From Pegea sp. RAD2-039 (taxonomy: Eukaryota; Chordata; Thaliacea; Salpida; Salpidae): a stretch of 64,000 nt of DNA. Below are positions 26,171-37,920 of the stretch, piece by piece. Numbering within the stretch: the first letter of the stretch is position 1; every line of letters starts with the position of its first letter. Position numbers and translations under genes: made by a program. Location of the stretch: NCBI GenBank assembly GCA_034620365.1, contig JAQGEQ010000186.1, forward strand, positions 930,001-994,000, written 5' to 3'. The notes below the pieces were generated by a model. That model did no database searches, was not told where the DNA came from, and was given only the letters and a program-made list of their open reading frames with translations.

Positions 26171-28966
26171 CTTTTTGAAACGAAGATACAGGCCAACATT
26201 TGCAGGTGAATCTATTCGCTTTCGCATTTACTAAATCATTTTGCTTGTCAACTTTACTGCACTGTTTTCTGTGCAAGTAATTTTGATGAACATATCGAAT
26301 TTCATGGCAAAAAAGATCTCATTCTGATACACGCACTTCTATTTGATAAAAATGAAATTTTTTATAAATTAAAAACCAATTTCGTTTTTAATAAAATGAT
26401 TTTTAATACATCTCTAAAATCAAGAGCTTCATAAGCCTTAAAACTTTTCAATTAATCTCATCATAAGGATTTTAGAAAGAAAATTGTGTATTTTAATAAA
26501 GAAACATCTATATTAGGGGTTATATTAAAACTATAGTTCAGTAAAATTCAAACATACTATTATACATGAAATTAAATTTTTATCTTGATCTTAGGATTAG
26601 AACCTTTTTGTTGCTTAAAGAGAGATCTTTCCAAAAATTTCACATAAGAAATATACATCTTTATACAAATAGAGAGTTCAGTCAAAGTGAAAGAAAGTAA
26701 ATAATTTGTTTGTTGCTTAAACAAAAATGTTGATTGCTTTATATAAATAAAATTTTAAATAAAAATGTATATTATGCGTTTTTATTAAACTTACTGCTTT
26801 GGTATTAAAATAAGTTATCAAAATGTTTTTTTTCTTAGTTCTTATAACCTTAGGCACATTAAATATTCAAAGTTCATGATGTTTCTAATAAAACCATCAA
26901 TTTATTGATATCAAATTATTTTTTATAGCATCTTAGATTGCTTTACAACTAAATGTAAATTCGAAATTCTACACTTGAAATTCTAAAGCTTCTTGTTATG
27001 CATTTGCTTCCTTTTCACAAATTTCACAAAGTCAATGTCAATTGATCTTACATCTTTCTTTTTTAGTCCTATTTAAGCTTGAGAACAACAACACTTTATG
27101 CAGGACTTATTTTAACGTTGCTAGACAACTAAACAGACAAAAGGCGTTTTATTTAAATATGGAATTTATTTACTAATTTTTGATGTCAAACTGATTGAAG
27201 TATATAAAATGATTATTATCATTTTAGTTTTCAGTAGGTTATTTTATAGCTTGTTGATTTAAAAAATGGTTAAAATGAAACTTTAATGATTATTTTAATC
27301 AATCAGAAATTTAATTAAAATAGTAAATATACTTTACAGAACTTTAAAGGGTTTGATAAATCTCTTTTTCAAGCAGTTTTAAATATTTGTTTTCAATGAA
27401 TAAGTCAAACAATATATATAAATGTTCAAAATTCTTTGAGAACTAAATCAATAAACGTCTCAAAGAAGTTTATCATTCAGCAAGTATAAAATTGAAAAGT
27501 TCACATCAAGTATTTCAATAGTCTGATAGCTTTGAACATGGACTTTCGATACGCTCAATAAGCTAGCTCTACGCTTCAGATACTTCTCAGAAAGCTGATC
27601 TGAAGCTTGAGGTAAGGTCAATAGCTTTTTCAAAAAATCATTGAACCATGATCAAACTATATTCTTGACCATTAATAATGATAAAAATGTTCTTGAAATT
27701 TTTTCAAATTATCTACGATTTAACTGTACACTTAAGACGTTTTCTTAAATCAATTACTAAAAATGATAAATTTTACTTAAAGTATACCTTAAATAAATAA
27801 GAAAACTTTGGTGAAAGCATTTTTTATAAGAAAGCAACATAAGCAGAATATGTTTTGAACAATTTCTAAACACTTTCAATATTTTGCTAACGTAGGAAAA
27901 TTTAAACTAAACTTATTATTAGCATCTCAGCAAGCTTTAGATTCTGTTTAACTTTTGTGCAGACTGTAAATAAAACAAATTGAATATATATTCATAAATT
28001 ATTTCTCCATAAATTTCATGGTAGACCAATCTACATATAATCAAATTTTCACATGTGTTGATACTAGTTACCTAAATTATCACTATATTTTATGATTACT
28101 TCTAAAATTTTATTTTTATTACAGGCTGTTAAATACGTAGGTTGAATCGAAAAATATTCAAGTTTTATTAGTTTAATATTTTGTAGTAATTAAATTGTTT
28201 GAAATACAAGCCTATCAAGGTTTTAGACCATGTTTTCGTACTTTGCCAATTAAAGATCAGTTTCATAAAAATGATAAATGAATGAGGTTAAACATACGGT
28301 TCATCAGACATTTTTTGGAAGACTTATTAGATTCTAAATTGATTTCAATTGATATAGCATCTCTCTTGAAGTTTTTAATTTTATTAAATATCCACATGAA
28401 ACAAAAAGCTTTCATGAACTTTATAACTTTAGGTCAAAGAGTAGTTTGCTGGCAGTTCTCTGAAAACAGTCTCTTTCACATTAACAGTGAACTGAAAGAT
28501 GATGAGAAAACACAAATTTGCAACCACATTCAAGAGCTTTGTCCTTTTCAACTCAAACTCAGCTAATAAGCACTCAAAACACCCGCTGAGTTAGATGTTG
28601 ATTCTTGTTTTTTACAGCCGAGATCCTATCAACATGAAAAAATCACTTAAATTGATATGTTTTATCCTTTTAAAACTCACCTAGGCACATAAACTGCTTG
28701 TTCTGTTTATTGAAGCGGAAAACTGTGAATTACTCAGCTATTTACAGACTTGCTTGTAAAGGGTATATCTTGATAATTTAAAAAAAAAACTGATTTATTT
28801 CACAAAAGTTTGTTGTTGCTGATTTCAAACCATTTTGCAAATAAGAGATATATTTTTAATTATTATTGATTTGATTCCATTACTGTTTTATATGAATCTT
28901 AAATTTGCTTTATTTACATTCTTTGAATTGATTATAAAAAATTAGTTCTTCTATTTTGGTAGTTAG

Positions 28967-29003
28967 TAATAAGTTATTATAAGTTATTTATAATAACTTA
29001 TTA
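28967..29003. repeat. AT-rich inverted repeat (hairpin)
   Basis: TAATAAGTTATTATA and its reverse complement flank a spacer of about 7 nt. It could form a cruciform or a transcript hairpin, but AT-rich palindromes of this size arise easily by chance in such DNA. Confidence 0.5.
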
Positions 29004-30399
29004 GAAAAAAATCCAAGTAGAATTTCTAAGAAATCCAGTTTAATTTGCATTAATATAGTCGGAAGCGATGGATACTTGCTATTGTCACCGAGCCAACTTT
29101 GTAATTGATAGCATGCCACAATTAGGTTTGATTCTTGGTATCATAAAAATGTGTGTCAATAATATGATTGAAAAATATTTTTTCTAAAGTTAAGTTTATC
29201 TACAGTAATCCCTTTTAATCTTTAAAGAGGCTTTGATTTTTTAATTATATTGCTTATCTTCGTGAATTGTTCAAACAAAATTTCATTCTATAATTATTAA
29301 TCTATATTATTATTTTTCGTTTTTTATACAAGTGTTTGATAATTTTGGTTTAATTTTCCGAAGCACTGACAAATTTCAAACAAATGAACCATAACTCATA
29401 AGCTTGTTACTATCAATTTTTTAATCTTAAAACAATGTTAAAAAGTTTCTCATATTTTTTTCTTACCCACAAATCAGAGTACACTTGAAAATGAAATAAT
29501 TTAGTTATATAAAGCAATACAAAACTGTATTATCAAATCAATGAACCATTTATTAATTCAAAAAACATTTCTTGATATTATTTTAAAGTTTTGAATCCAT
29601 AATATGTAAATTTTCATTATTTTCTCTCATAAATATTTTCCCAAATTTTTTCACTTCAACTCAAAGTGATTTCCTTTTTTAATTCAAATAAGCTATTTAA
29701 GAGTTTAAATTTTTAAAGTGAACTTTTTTATTCTATTTAGGAATTAAATTAGCACCAACTCAGATTTTTTGCGTGACACAGTAACCTTCAAGTTTCTAAG
29801 AACAAAGGCTACTTATTAATAGCAATTGAGTGTCAATTTACAGTCAAAAAGAGCTTTGACATATAAGGGAAATATCAATTTTAGAATCAATTTTACTCAT
29901 TGATGAGTTTTTGAATTCTAAACACCCTCTGTTGTTTTTAGTATTAGTCACAAGAATGTAACTTGTTGAGTCAATTTTTTAACAAACAAACAATCTAAAT
30001 GAAAATTGGTTTTAGTGCCAAATAATATCTAAAAGTTACTGGATTGTAATAAATACATCAAACTACTATTTACTTGTAAGTTAAGCACAATTTTATTCTG
30101 GATAAATTAATCTGTTGCGTTAATAAAACTAATTTCTTAAGAATAGTTTATACTATATAAAAATACTTTGTCGTTCTTTAAATCTTTATACTATCAAATC
30201 TAATTTCTTTTTATATAAGTCCTGGTCATTTTATTCAGGTAGTTGATGATTTTCCGATTTGCATGATGTCTTGGATTAGATTGAAATAACTTTTTATATA
30301 TGATAAATTGAGAAAATTAAAATTGTTGAATCAAATGAACAATGACCTTGATACCTTTTATCTATAAACTTAAATATAAATAGTTTATAAACTCATGTT

Positions 30400-30476
30400 T
30401 ATTTATTTTATTTATTTCAATAAATGCGAAGGAGGGTAATTGGAAAGAGCACCTCTCGCTAACACACATTCTCTGT
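30400..30476 (+). repeat. Dispersed repeat copy 1 (about 75 bp)
   Basis: A segment with AAGGAGG, AAAGAGCACCTCT and TAACACACATTCTC recurs at 59941-60014 with the same order and spacing and only a few substitutions. Both copies follow a TTTATTTATT tract. It looks like part of a mobile element present in many copies, but only two lie in this window. Confidence 0.6.
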
Positions 30477-33400
30477 TCTAAAGTATCCCAGTAGACAGTC
30501 CTATAGCAAGTTTAAAACGTTCAAACTACTGATTTTATGCTATGAATACCATCAACAAGAAAGTATTTAAAATCTTAGATAACTAATAATCAGATTAACT
30601 ACTGCTGAATTTTATTTATACAATAAATTAGAGCTTATTTAACGGTGTTTTTATCTATGATACTTTGTTTAAAAAATTATAAGACCGATTAGTATTTGAA
30701 ATAAGCCAAGTATAGTTAGCATCTGTTTTATTAAAATAATCTAGAATGAAGTACTTCTTGGTAAACATTTTTATTATGCTATGCTTTATTATAAAGCCTA
30801 AATATTTGAATTGATAATCTATTAAAACTTTTGTAATATAACTGATAAATAAAACGTTTAAGTCAACTCTAAGTTTTTGTACAATGGGTAAAAGATTAAT
30901 CTAGAATTCATTTATAAAGTATTTCTAAATTTATTCTAAGAAGCTAAAGTTATTTTTAAAAACCTATAGTGTAAAATGGTTACATTTTAAAGAAGTTTTA
31001 TAAAATAATTTCCTAATTGTAGAAAAAGTTTCTAAATATAAAAATCTTAAAAAAAGGAAAACTTAAACTAACTGATTACAAAATAAAGATAAATTTATAC
31101 AATAGAATTATAACTTACTTTAAATATAACAGTTGTTTAGACTAGTTGCTGCTAAAGTATATAGTTCTTGAAAAAGAATAAAAAAATAATCAAAATATAT
31201 TCGCATAATGTATAATAATCAAAATAATAATAAAAAATGTATATCTCAGTAGCCTTAAGTTGTGGCTTCAGAATGATGAATAGTTTAAAAAATTATTTAG
31301 TTATCAAACAAACACATAAGCTTTGATGAATAATAATTATTGTTGATATTTTTGTAGTCAAAATAAACTTTAAAACTTAAATTTCCCTATATTAGATACA
31401 TACAGATAGCAGAAAGTATAAAAATGATCTTATCAACTAAGGACTAACTGACGATTTTGAGGCTTTTTAAATCATGTTTTTTTAATACTTAGAACGATTC
31501 TTTGAATTTTCTTCTTATTAGGTTTAAACTGCCGTTCGTAAATAATTTAAGACGTTTAAATCTAAAATATTTACATTATACTTACTTCAAAGATTAACAA
31601 CAGTTTTGTAAGTAGGTATCCGTAAACCTGTAACTGTAGATAATGCTCAAAGTTTCTAAAACTATTTTATAATTGTTTATAGGTTAAAAAACACTAGCAT
31701 ATAGCTTGAATACCTTTTTAATTTTCACATCTAGCTTTGATTAATATATAATGTTAATAAGTGCTGATAGATTTAACAAGCCAAAAGTTTTTCATAGATA
31801 TTTTAATGAGTATTGTATTTTCTAGCTTCTACTTTTTTTATTATCACCATTTTCTAGTTTTATTTGAAGAAATTTTCATTTAGTACACATCTTACATTTA
31901 TACACCTTAAAAATACGACCCTCAACAAAATTTTCAGCAAAAAAGTTACAATGATATAGTAATCTATAATAATTTAAAGGGTGACAAGATATCTATGTCT
32001 AAAAAAGCTAATTTAAAGATTAGAAATGGTATTGAAAAAGGGTAAGAGGAACTTTTTGGTTTGGTTGTTATTTTTGTACGGCAGTAAACACATTTTCTTT
32101 CAATTTTTTTAACTTTAATCAAAAAATATCTCAAATTTACCAGATTGGCTTTGAAAATCTGAGCCAGTGCTAATACAGAATGCTACATAAAGAATGATTA
32201 TGGTTTGAAAATACTTAAATTTATGGAGGTTAATTCAATGTAACTTGAACTTGTATCTGGATAGAAGATAATCTGACTTTTCGTTAAAAGATATTCAGGT
32301 ATCAGTAAGATAAAAGAATTGCTGATTTGGGTACCTGGAAAGAAAACTTTAATCTGAAAAAGCAGAAGGAACTGCATTGTGGAGGTACTTAATTTACATC
32401 GTCAAAAGATGTACTTACAAAAGCTACTGAAGACTAGTTGGTGATTCTTTTAAGCTTTTAAAATACATTTTAAAGCAACGCATCAACCTCAATGATAAGA
32501 TATACCTTTAAATAAAGTTACCCCGAAAATAGTAAAGCTACAACCCTCTAGGCAGTCTAATAACTTGTGTAGATTTCAAAAGTTTACAGTTTGTAATAAT
32601 AAACTTTTATCAGAATTAAAATTCAACTTCTTTTGAATAACCAAAGTTTAAATAATTTTTTAAAATATTATCATTTTTTGAAGTCTAGATAAAACTATAT
32701 ACAATGAATATTTTGTGTGATTTCTCTGATTTAATAATAAATTATTGATATTAATTAATATCCTTAGTTTATCATACTGCAGGTAAACAGTTGGATATAT
32801 AATTTTAAATAACCTTAAAATCTAACCTATTTAGCTTTTATTGGTGAATATTTAGAACTTTGGTTCCACAAAAAAAAACTCTGAATCATTTTCAGTGGCT
32901 TAAAAGTATTAATTATCCTAAATAAATTAACTAAACGATTAATGATTATTAATTTATGATCTACTTGACTAAGTACTTGACTTAACGACTAGAATTAAGG
33001 TATTTTAAAAGTTTGGCGAATTTCATCTGCTTAACTGTAGCTCGATTAAGATTTCGATTAGTTGTACTGAAGTAGCTGAGCATATGCGCAGAGAAACAAT
33101 AAAGGATTGGATAGGTGATGCAAGTCTTTGAAAACTACCATATAGAACTAATGATATAAAATTCTACCGATATAGATGTTTGTTAAAAGTGTATTTTATC
33201 AAAAAGCACCTTCATCAGTAATGGAAATTTCCTTGAAAATAAGAAACTTTCAAACTAGTTGTTTTTGAAAACATTTGAGCTACCATCCAGCATACGTCTT
33301 ATAGATTTGGGAGAATAATAAAAGACAGCAACAGATAAAGATTACTTAATGTCTTACTAAAGACCACCTTATCCTACATTAATATTAGTTTGAAGATCTT

Positions 33401-33810
33401 AAAACCAACGATCTAGCTATTTATATATAAAACAAATGACGGCAGAACGTGTTAAAATTTATATAATTTGTTTTTAGCAAAACTGTTCTTATTAAAAACC
33501 TAATCATTTATTATATATCACTGCCTTGGATACTTTCAAGCATTTTAAGTGTCTTTCTTAGAAATAAAATCTTTTAAGGTTCACTTTTTAAAGAACTCTA
33601 CCAAATAAGTAAATTTTTATCTGTTTTATTCAATCAATTATATAATGTATACATAATATATATACAATTATATAATGATAATCAAATCTTCTTAGCTATT
33701 AAATGATTTAAAAAATGAGCATTTATAAGATTGAATTCACAGAAACAGCCAGCACAGGTTTGAGTTCTGTAAATGAAGAAAAAATTAAACTATTCGTCAT
33801 TCAGAGTGTT

Positions 33811-35469
33811 TTACTTACTATCAAAAGTCACTTTTTCCTTAATATTTCGAGTTTTGATCTTTTCTTCTTGGTTGACGATGAAGATCATACCATTTTCTTC
33901 CTTCTTCCATCCTTTACTTTTAATCAAACTTTCAAACTCTTCTTTTGTAATATCACCGAGTTTATTGAGTAACTTTTCAACTTTAATTCTTTGAAAAGTG
34001 ACATAAACAATCTGGCAGATATCTGCAAGAACCATAAAAATAAAAATTGATATCTGATTGAATTGATCTTCTTGTTAAATCGTTGATATTTAACCATTTC
34101 TAAATAGTTTTTATCAATTTAAGAAAGTAAATGTTGTCAAAAGAATATTGAAGGAAAATCGAAAAGTGAAAAGTTAAGAGAAATTTCAACAAATTTTGAA
34201 ATAAAAAAAGAAGAAAAACTCACAATCTCTAATAGCCTCTTTAAACCCATTGATGGGGTTAATTAGTTCAGGAGTAGCACCAACCTCTTTCTAATCAAAT
34301 TAAATAAATAAAGTAAGTTATGACAATATAAATATTTAGAAAGATGAATAAAATGTTTAATCATGATGTCAATGTAATATCACCAGCAAATATTCTACTA
34401 AATTATGAATATTTTATTTTAAACAAAAAGTAGTTTAATTAATAAAATAATTTGATATTTTCAAAATTTCGAACTGCAAAAAACATCACAAAATAATTCT
34501 TGGCAAAAACTGATCTTAAAATTTATAAGACTTAGAAGATTACTCACCCAGAAATGATTAAAGTTGCAAGTCTCAAGCAACTGATGAAGAAAAATAACTC
34601 TTCCAATTTGAGGTTATTCTTGAAACTGTTGGTCAATAAAGCTCTTACACAAAGTGAAATCTGAGCTTGGTAGAGACATCAATGTCTTCAAAAGAATTTT
34701 TGAGACAACATCAAAATCCAAATAAGATGGATTGAACTGATACCTGAACAGTTGAAAAACCTTTACTAAAAACATCAAATTTTCCAAAATCTATTCCATA
34801 AATTAATAAATTTAAAAAAATTATGTTATTCAAGATTACTTATTAAGTTTAAATTTTATTTAAAAAATCATATTATTGAAACATTTATAAATTTATAAGT
34901 ATTATAAAGCTGTTTATGAAATAATAATTAATATGCTATTAAATTATATTCTTTAAAAACTAACTTTATTTTTCTACTTTGTCTAGGATTTATATATTAA
35001 AACATATATATCAAATTAATTTAAATACAAGATAAGTACTATAACATTATAACTAAAAGTAAAACTACTAAAAGTGAAATTAAAAATTAAAAGTTAGAAA
35101 AATAAAAAAAAACCTAGTTTTAAAACTGCTAAATTAGCTGAAATATCATAAGTACTTTCTTGGACTTGCTGGTTTACATATGGTTCCAAGATTCTTAAAT
35201 TTTCTGGGTTATACCTTTTAAAAAAGTTTGTTAAAAATCAATAATAATAAGAAAAATACTTTTCAAATTATATAACAATATAGAAATCAATAATCAAACA
35301 AAAGACAAAAAATATATCAAAATGTACCACACAAAATTGAACACTATATTTTAATTTCATAAGCTTTATTAATCTTCAAAATTATAAAATAATTAAAATT
35401 TCTAATCAACCTGTCAATTCCTTTTAAGAGAGAAGCAATATATGAAGGTTCATATTTTTCATCTACCAT
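33811..35469 (-). CDS. EIF3K: Eukaryotic translation initiation factor 3 subunit K, with one in-frame stop
   Basis: Non-core subunit of the eIF3 complex on the 40S ribosome. Exons on the minus strand: 35469-35411, 35214-35114, 34765-34548, 34290-34224, 34022-33811. Seen: [59 protein letters not shown], then GW-x7[10 protein letters not shown] in the winged-helix part, all clearly eIF3K. Length is about 218 codons, as in human. Two oddities. To keep frame, exon 3 must start at TTTTTAG (34765), adding eight residues inside the conserved L-YQFNP junction; the stronger TTCAG site at 34744 gives a frameshift. A TAA at 34614-34616 (codon 104) falls where other species have Glu. Either the gene is damaged, the base is an error or polymorphism, or there is readthrough. 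A donor at 33818 could splice out the annotated stop. Confidence 0.85.
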
Positions 35470-37256
35470 CTTGTTATCTTAATTTATACTGAAACTATAA
35501 AAATATAATAATCATTATAATGAGAAATATCTTACAATTTTTACATATTAGAAATTAAAATATGATATTTTAGGTAAATCTTTTCTTATTACATATAGAT
35601 ATTAACTACTGTATAATTATAAAAAACTTAAAAAAAAATTAAATATAAAGAAATTCATAGATTATAAATAAAAGTTTTTTTCTTAATATAATAAAATGAA
35701 AAAATCTTTTACAAAAATTGCTTTCAAATAAAAATAATTTAAAATTTGTACACTTTAAAAACAAAATAATTTCTTTTTATACTAGTTAATGAAAATATGA
35801 AATAAAAAATTTATTTTTCAAATAGAAATTATTATTCAGAAATATACATTAAAAAAGCTTTTATCAAAGGTTTTATTCAAATATAAATTAAGTTTAAGAC
35901 ATTAATTCAAGTATTACTTATTTCCAACAAAAGCTGAACAGCTTTATTAGATTTTATAAAATATATAAATACAATTAACTTCTAAGATATTTTAATTTAA
36001 AATGATAAGTTGAATACAAATATAAATTATATACTTTAGAAATAAACACAAACATTTTCAATAAAATTAGTAATGAAATAATCAAAAACTTAGTCCTATT
36101 AACTTTTATTAAACAGAAACAACTACTAGCTTATCGTGTAGGGTTTAAAATTAAATATTGATAATATAAATTAAGAATATACATATTGCATAAATAAAAT
36201 GAATAAAAACAGTAATGTTTAATAAAATATAGAAAATTGATTGTCGACGTATTGAAAGAGTAGCATATGAATATATTCAAAGTGGTGTTATACTAAATTG
36301 GCCACATACGGAAAGTTATTTCTTTAAAATATTAAACTATAAAACATCACGTTAAAAAAATATGCGAAATAGTTCCTCTATAACAGTTTTTGCAAGAAGA
36401 AAAAGGCTTTTAAAGTTATAATTATAACTTAAAAGCCTTTTAAACGATGTTTAATAAACGATCAAAAGTTTACAAAACTTTTTAAAGTCAAGAAGCTTTA
36501 TTAATTCAGCAAATACTTCAAAAGCATATTGCTTATTTCTTCGTAGTATTTTGATATTTATATATAAGTTATTGCCAAGTCACTTACAAGTTATGAGGTT
36601 TGTCGTACAATTATTCATTTGTCATCGTTGACATTTCTAAACCGTGATTCTTTTTCTCTTTTTTATTTTATTAATATTTTATATTGTATCCTGAACTATC
36701 ATGTGTTACATTATTTTCTATATTTCTTAATTGTATATCATAACTATACTATTTATTAGAAAGTGCTTGTTAGATGTGCACTTTTCAGTCACTCTCTTTT
36801 GTATTTATTGTACTAAATTGATAAATATAAAAAGTGGCAGTTCATATTAAACCCACGCTAGTGAAATTTAGTTACATACGGAAACTAAAAAAATTGAAAA
36901 ATAGCTTCTCAGATCATAAAGTTGGCCAAGACAGCAAAGAATGTAATCTTATTTGAGAATATATCTTTTTTCAGCTCGTGTTAAAATGTTTGGAAAAATT
37001 ATACTAAGCAGGATAAAAGATATACTTTAGCTGATAAGAAAATAAAGTATACACCAAAAGACTAGACATTATAAAACCTACTTTTATTTTGTACGCATTT
37101 AAAATCAAAAGAAGGAATTTAAAAAGTCTTTATTAGTAACTTTCAAGTCGACTCAAACGTAAAGATATATCTATTTAGATTTGCAATCTTAACAAATTTT
37201 CAAAGGAAGCCCTCAAATTCTCCCACACGAAAAGTATTCTAGGTGTAGAAGTAGTA
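35470..37256. other. Intergenic between eIF3K and the SINE
   Basis: Very AT-rich sequence upstream of the eIF3K start codon. I found no exon. It holds the eIF3K promoter in principle, and TTTATAGTTTCAG 20 bp before the ATG looks like a splice acceptor (possible 5' UTR intron or trans-splice site). A 41-bp palindrome at 36401-36441 is listed separately. Confidence 0.5.
36401..36441. repeat. 41-bp near-perfect palindrome
   Basis: AAAAGGCTTTTAAAGTTATA is followed at once by its reverse complement with one base difference. Unlike other AT palindromes here it contains GGC/GCC blocks in each arm, so chance is less likely. It may be the core of a small foldback (MITE-like) element, but no target-site duplication is clear. 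Confidence 0.6.
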
Positions 37257-37582
37257 TGGTCCGCTTCGGCTGAGAACTTATGGAGGTCTAGTTGTTACCC
37301 ATGTATCAGGATTCCACTCTCCACGCTAAAACGGTATGCAGTAAAACAGAAAGACTGATGCGGTTACGCTCATCTGGCGTTGCAGGAGCTACCAGAACGA
37401 AATTGAGTTGACAAACCTACGAGTCTCTAACTGTGGCTTTAAATTCGGATTTTCGCAACAAAGCCTTTTTATTCGGGTTTTTTATAGACTTTTTCTTTTT
37501 CACAAATATGTATCCACCCGAGCTCAAACCCGGGACTTTTAACATGTTAGGAGGGCGTAATAACCGCTACTGTATGGAGACA
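37257..37582 (-). mobile_element. tRNA-Val-derived SINE, copy A (full length)
   Basis: Read on the minus strand, the element starts with a tRNA-like head: AGTAGCGGTTATTACG (A box), CCTAACA (a Val AAC anticodon loop) and CCCGGGTTTGAGCTCGGG (B box and T arm). A body follows that is shared with copies at 45946-46320 and 56635-56937, including the strings that read CTCCACGC and CTGGCGTTGCAGGAGCT on the plus strand. It ends with the reverse of GCTTCGGCTGAGAAC. The A and B boxes are RNA polymerase III promoter elements. Open frames inside it are not genes. Confidence 0.75.
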
Positions 37583-37920
37583 AGCGAGGTGTACAGATGC
37601 TACATCAATATAACTTTTAGTTTTACCTTAATTATTACATTAGTTCATACGAATAATTTTCCAGATCAAGTGTGGACCTTACTGACTGTAATTCTAGGGG
37701 ATACGTGACCGATAGTGAAAGACTAATAATACTTACACTCCTAAATAAAAATTTTCATACTTAAGTCTTTAATTAAAACTACAAGCTGCCAGTAATTCAT
37801 TTTTATTTACGAATAGTGAAGAATTTTAAAGTCTCTCAGCAGTTATTTGAACATCAGATAAACAAATAATCATAAAAGTAAGCATCAAGTTGGTGATAGA
37901 ATCTGATGATTTTCATCCAC

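Larger units (their letters stand above)
26171..33722. other. Intergenic, 7.5 kb, no supported gene
   Basis: AT-rich DNA between the divergent side of BCL11 and the 3' end of eIF3K. One ATG-started 94-codon frame at 28282-28566 has somewhat mixed composition but no recognised motif, so I do not call it. The region contains a hairpin at 28967-29003 and one copy of a dispersed repeat at 30400-30476, listed separately. Confidence 0.5.

Noticed and set aside
28282-28566. 94-codon plus-strand frame with its own ATG
   Set aside because: No recognised motif, no neighbouring exon and composition close to background; not enough to call a gene.
33715-33994. Two overlapping plus-strand frames
   Set aside because: Antisense to the last eIF3K exon, which matches the family.
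34744-35114. Frameshift at the eIF3K exon 2/3 junction taken as proof of a pseudogene
   Set aside because: An acceptor at 34766 restores the frame, so this junction alone proves nothing; the TAA in exon 3 remains the only hard lesion.
37433-37708. 91-codon plus-strand frame
   Set aside because: Falls inside and just beyond SINE copy A; similar spurious frames occur in copies B and C.
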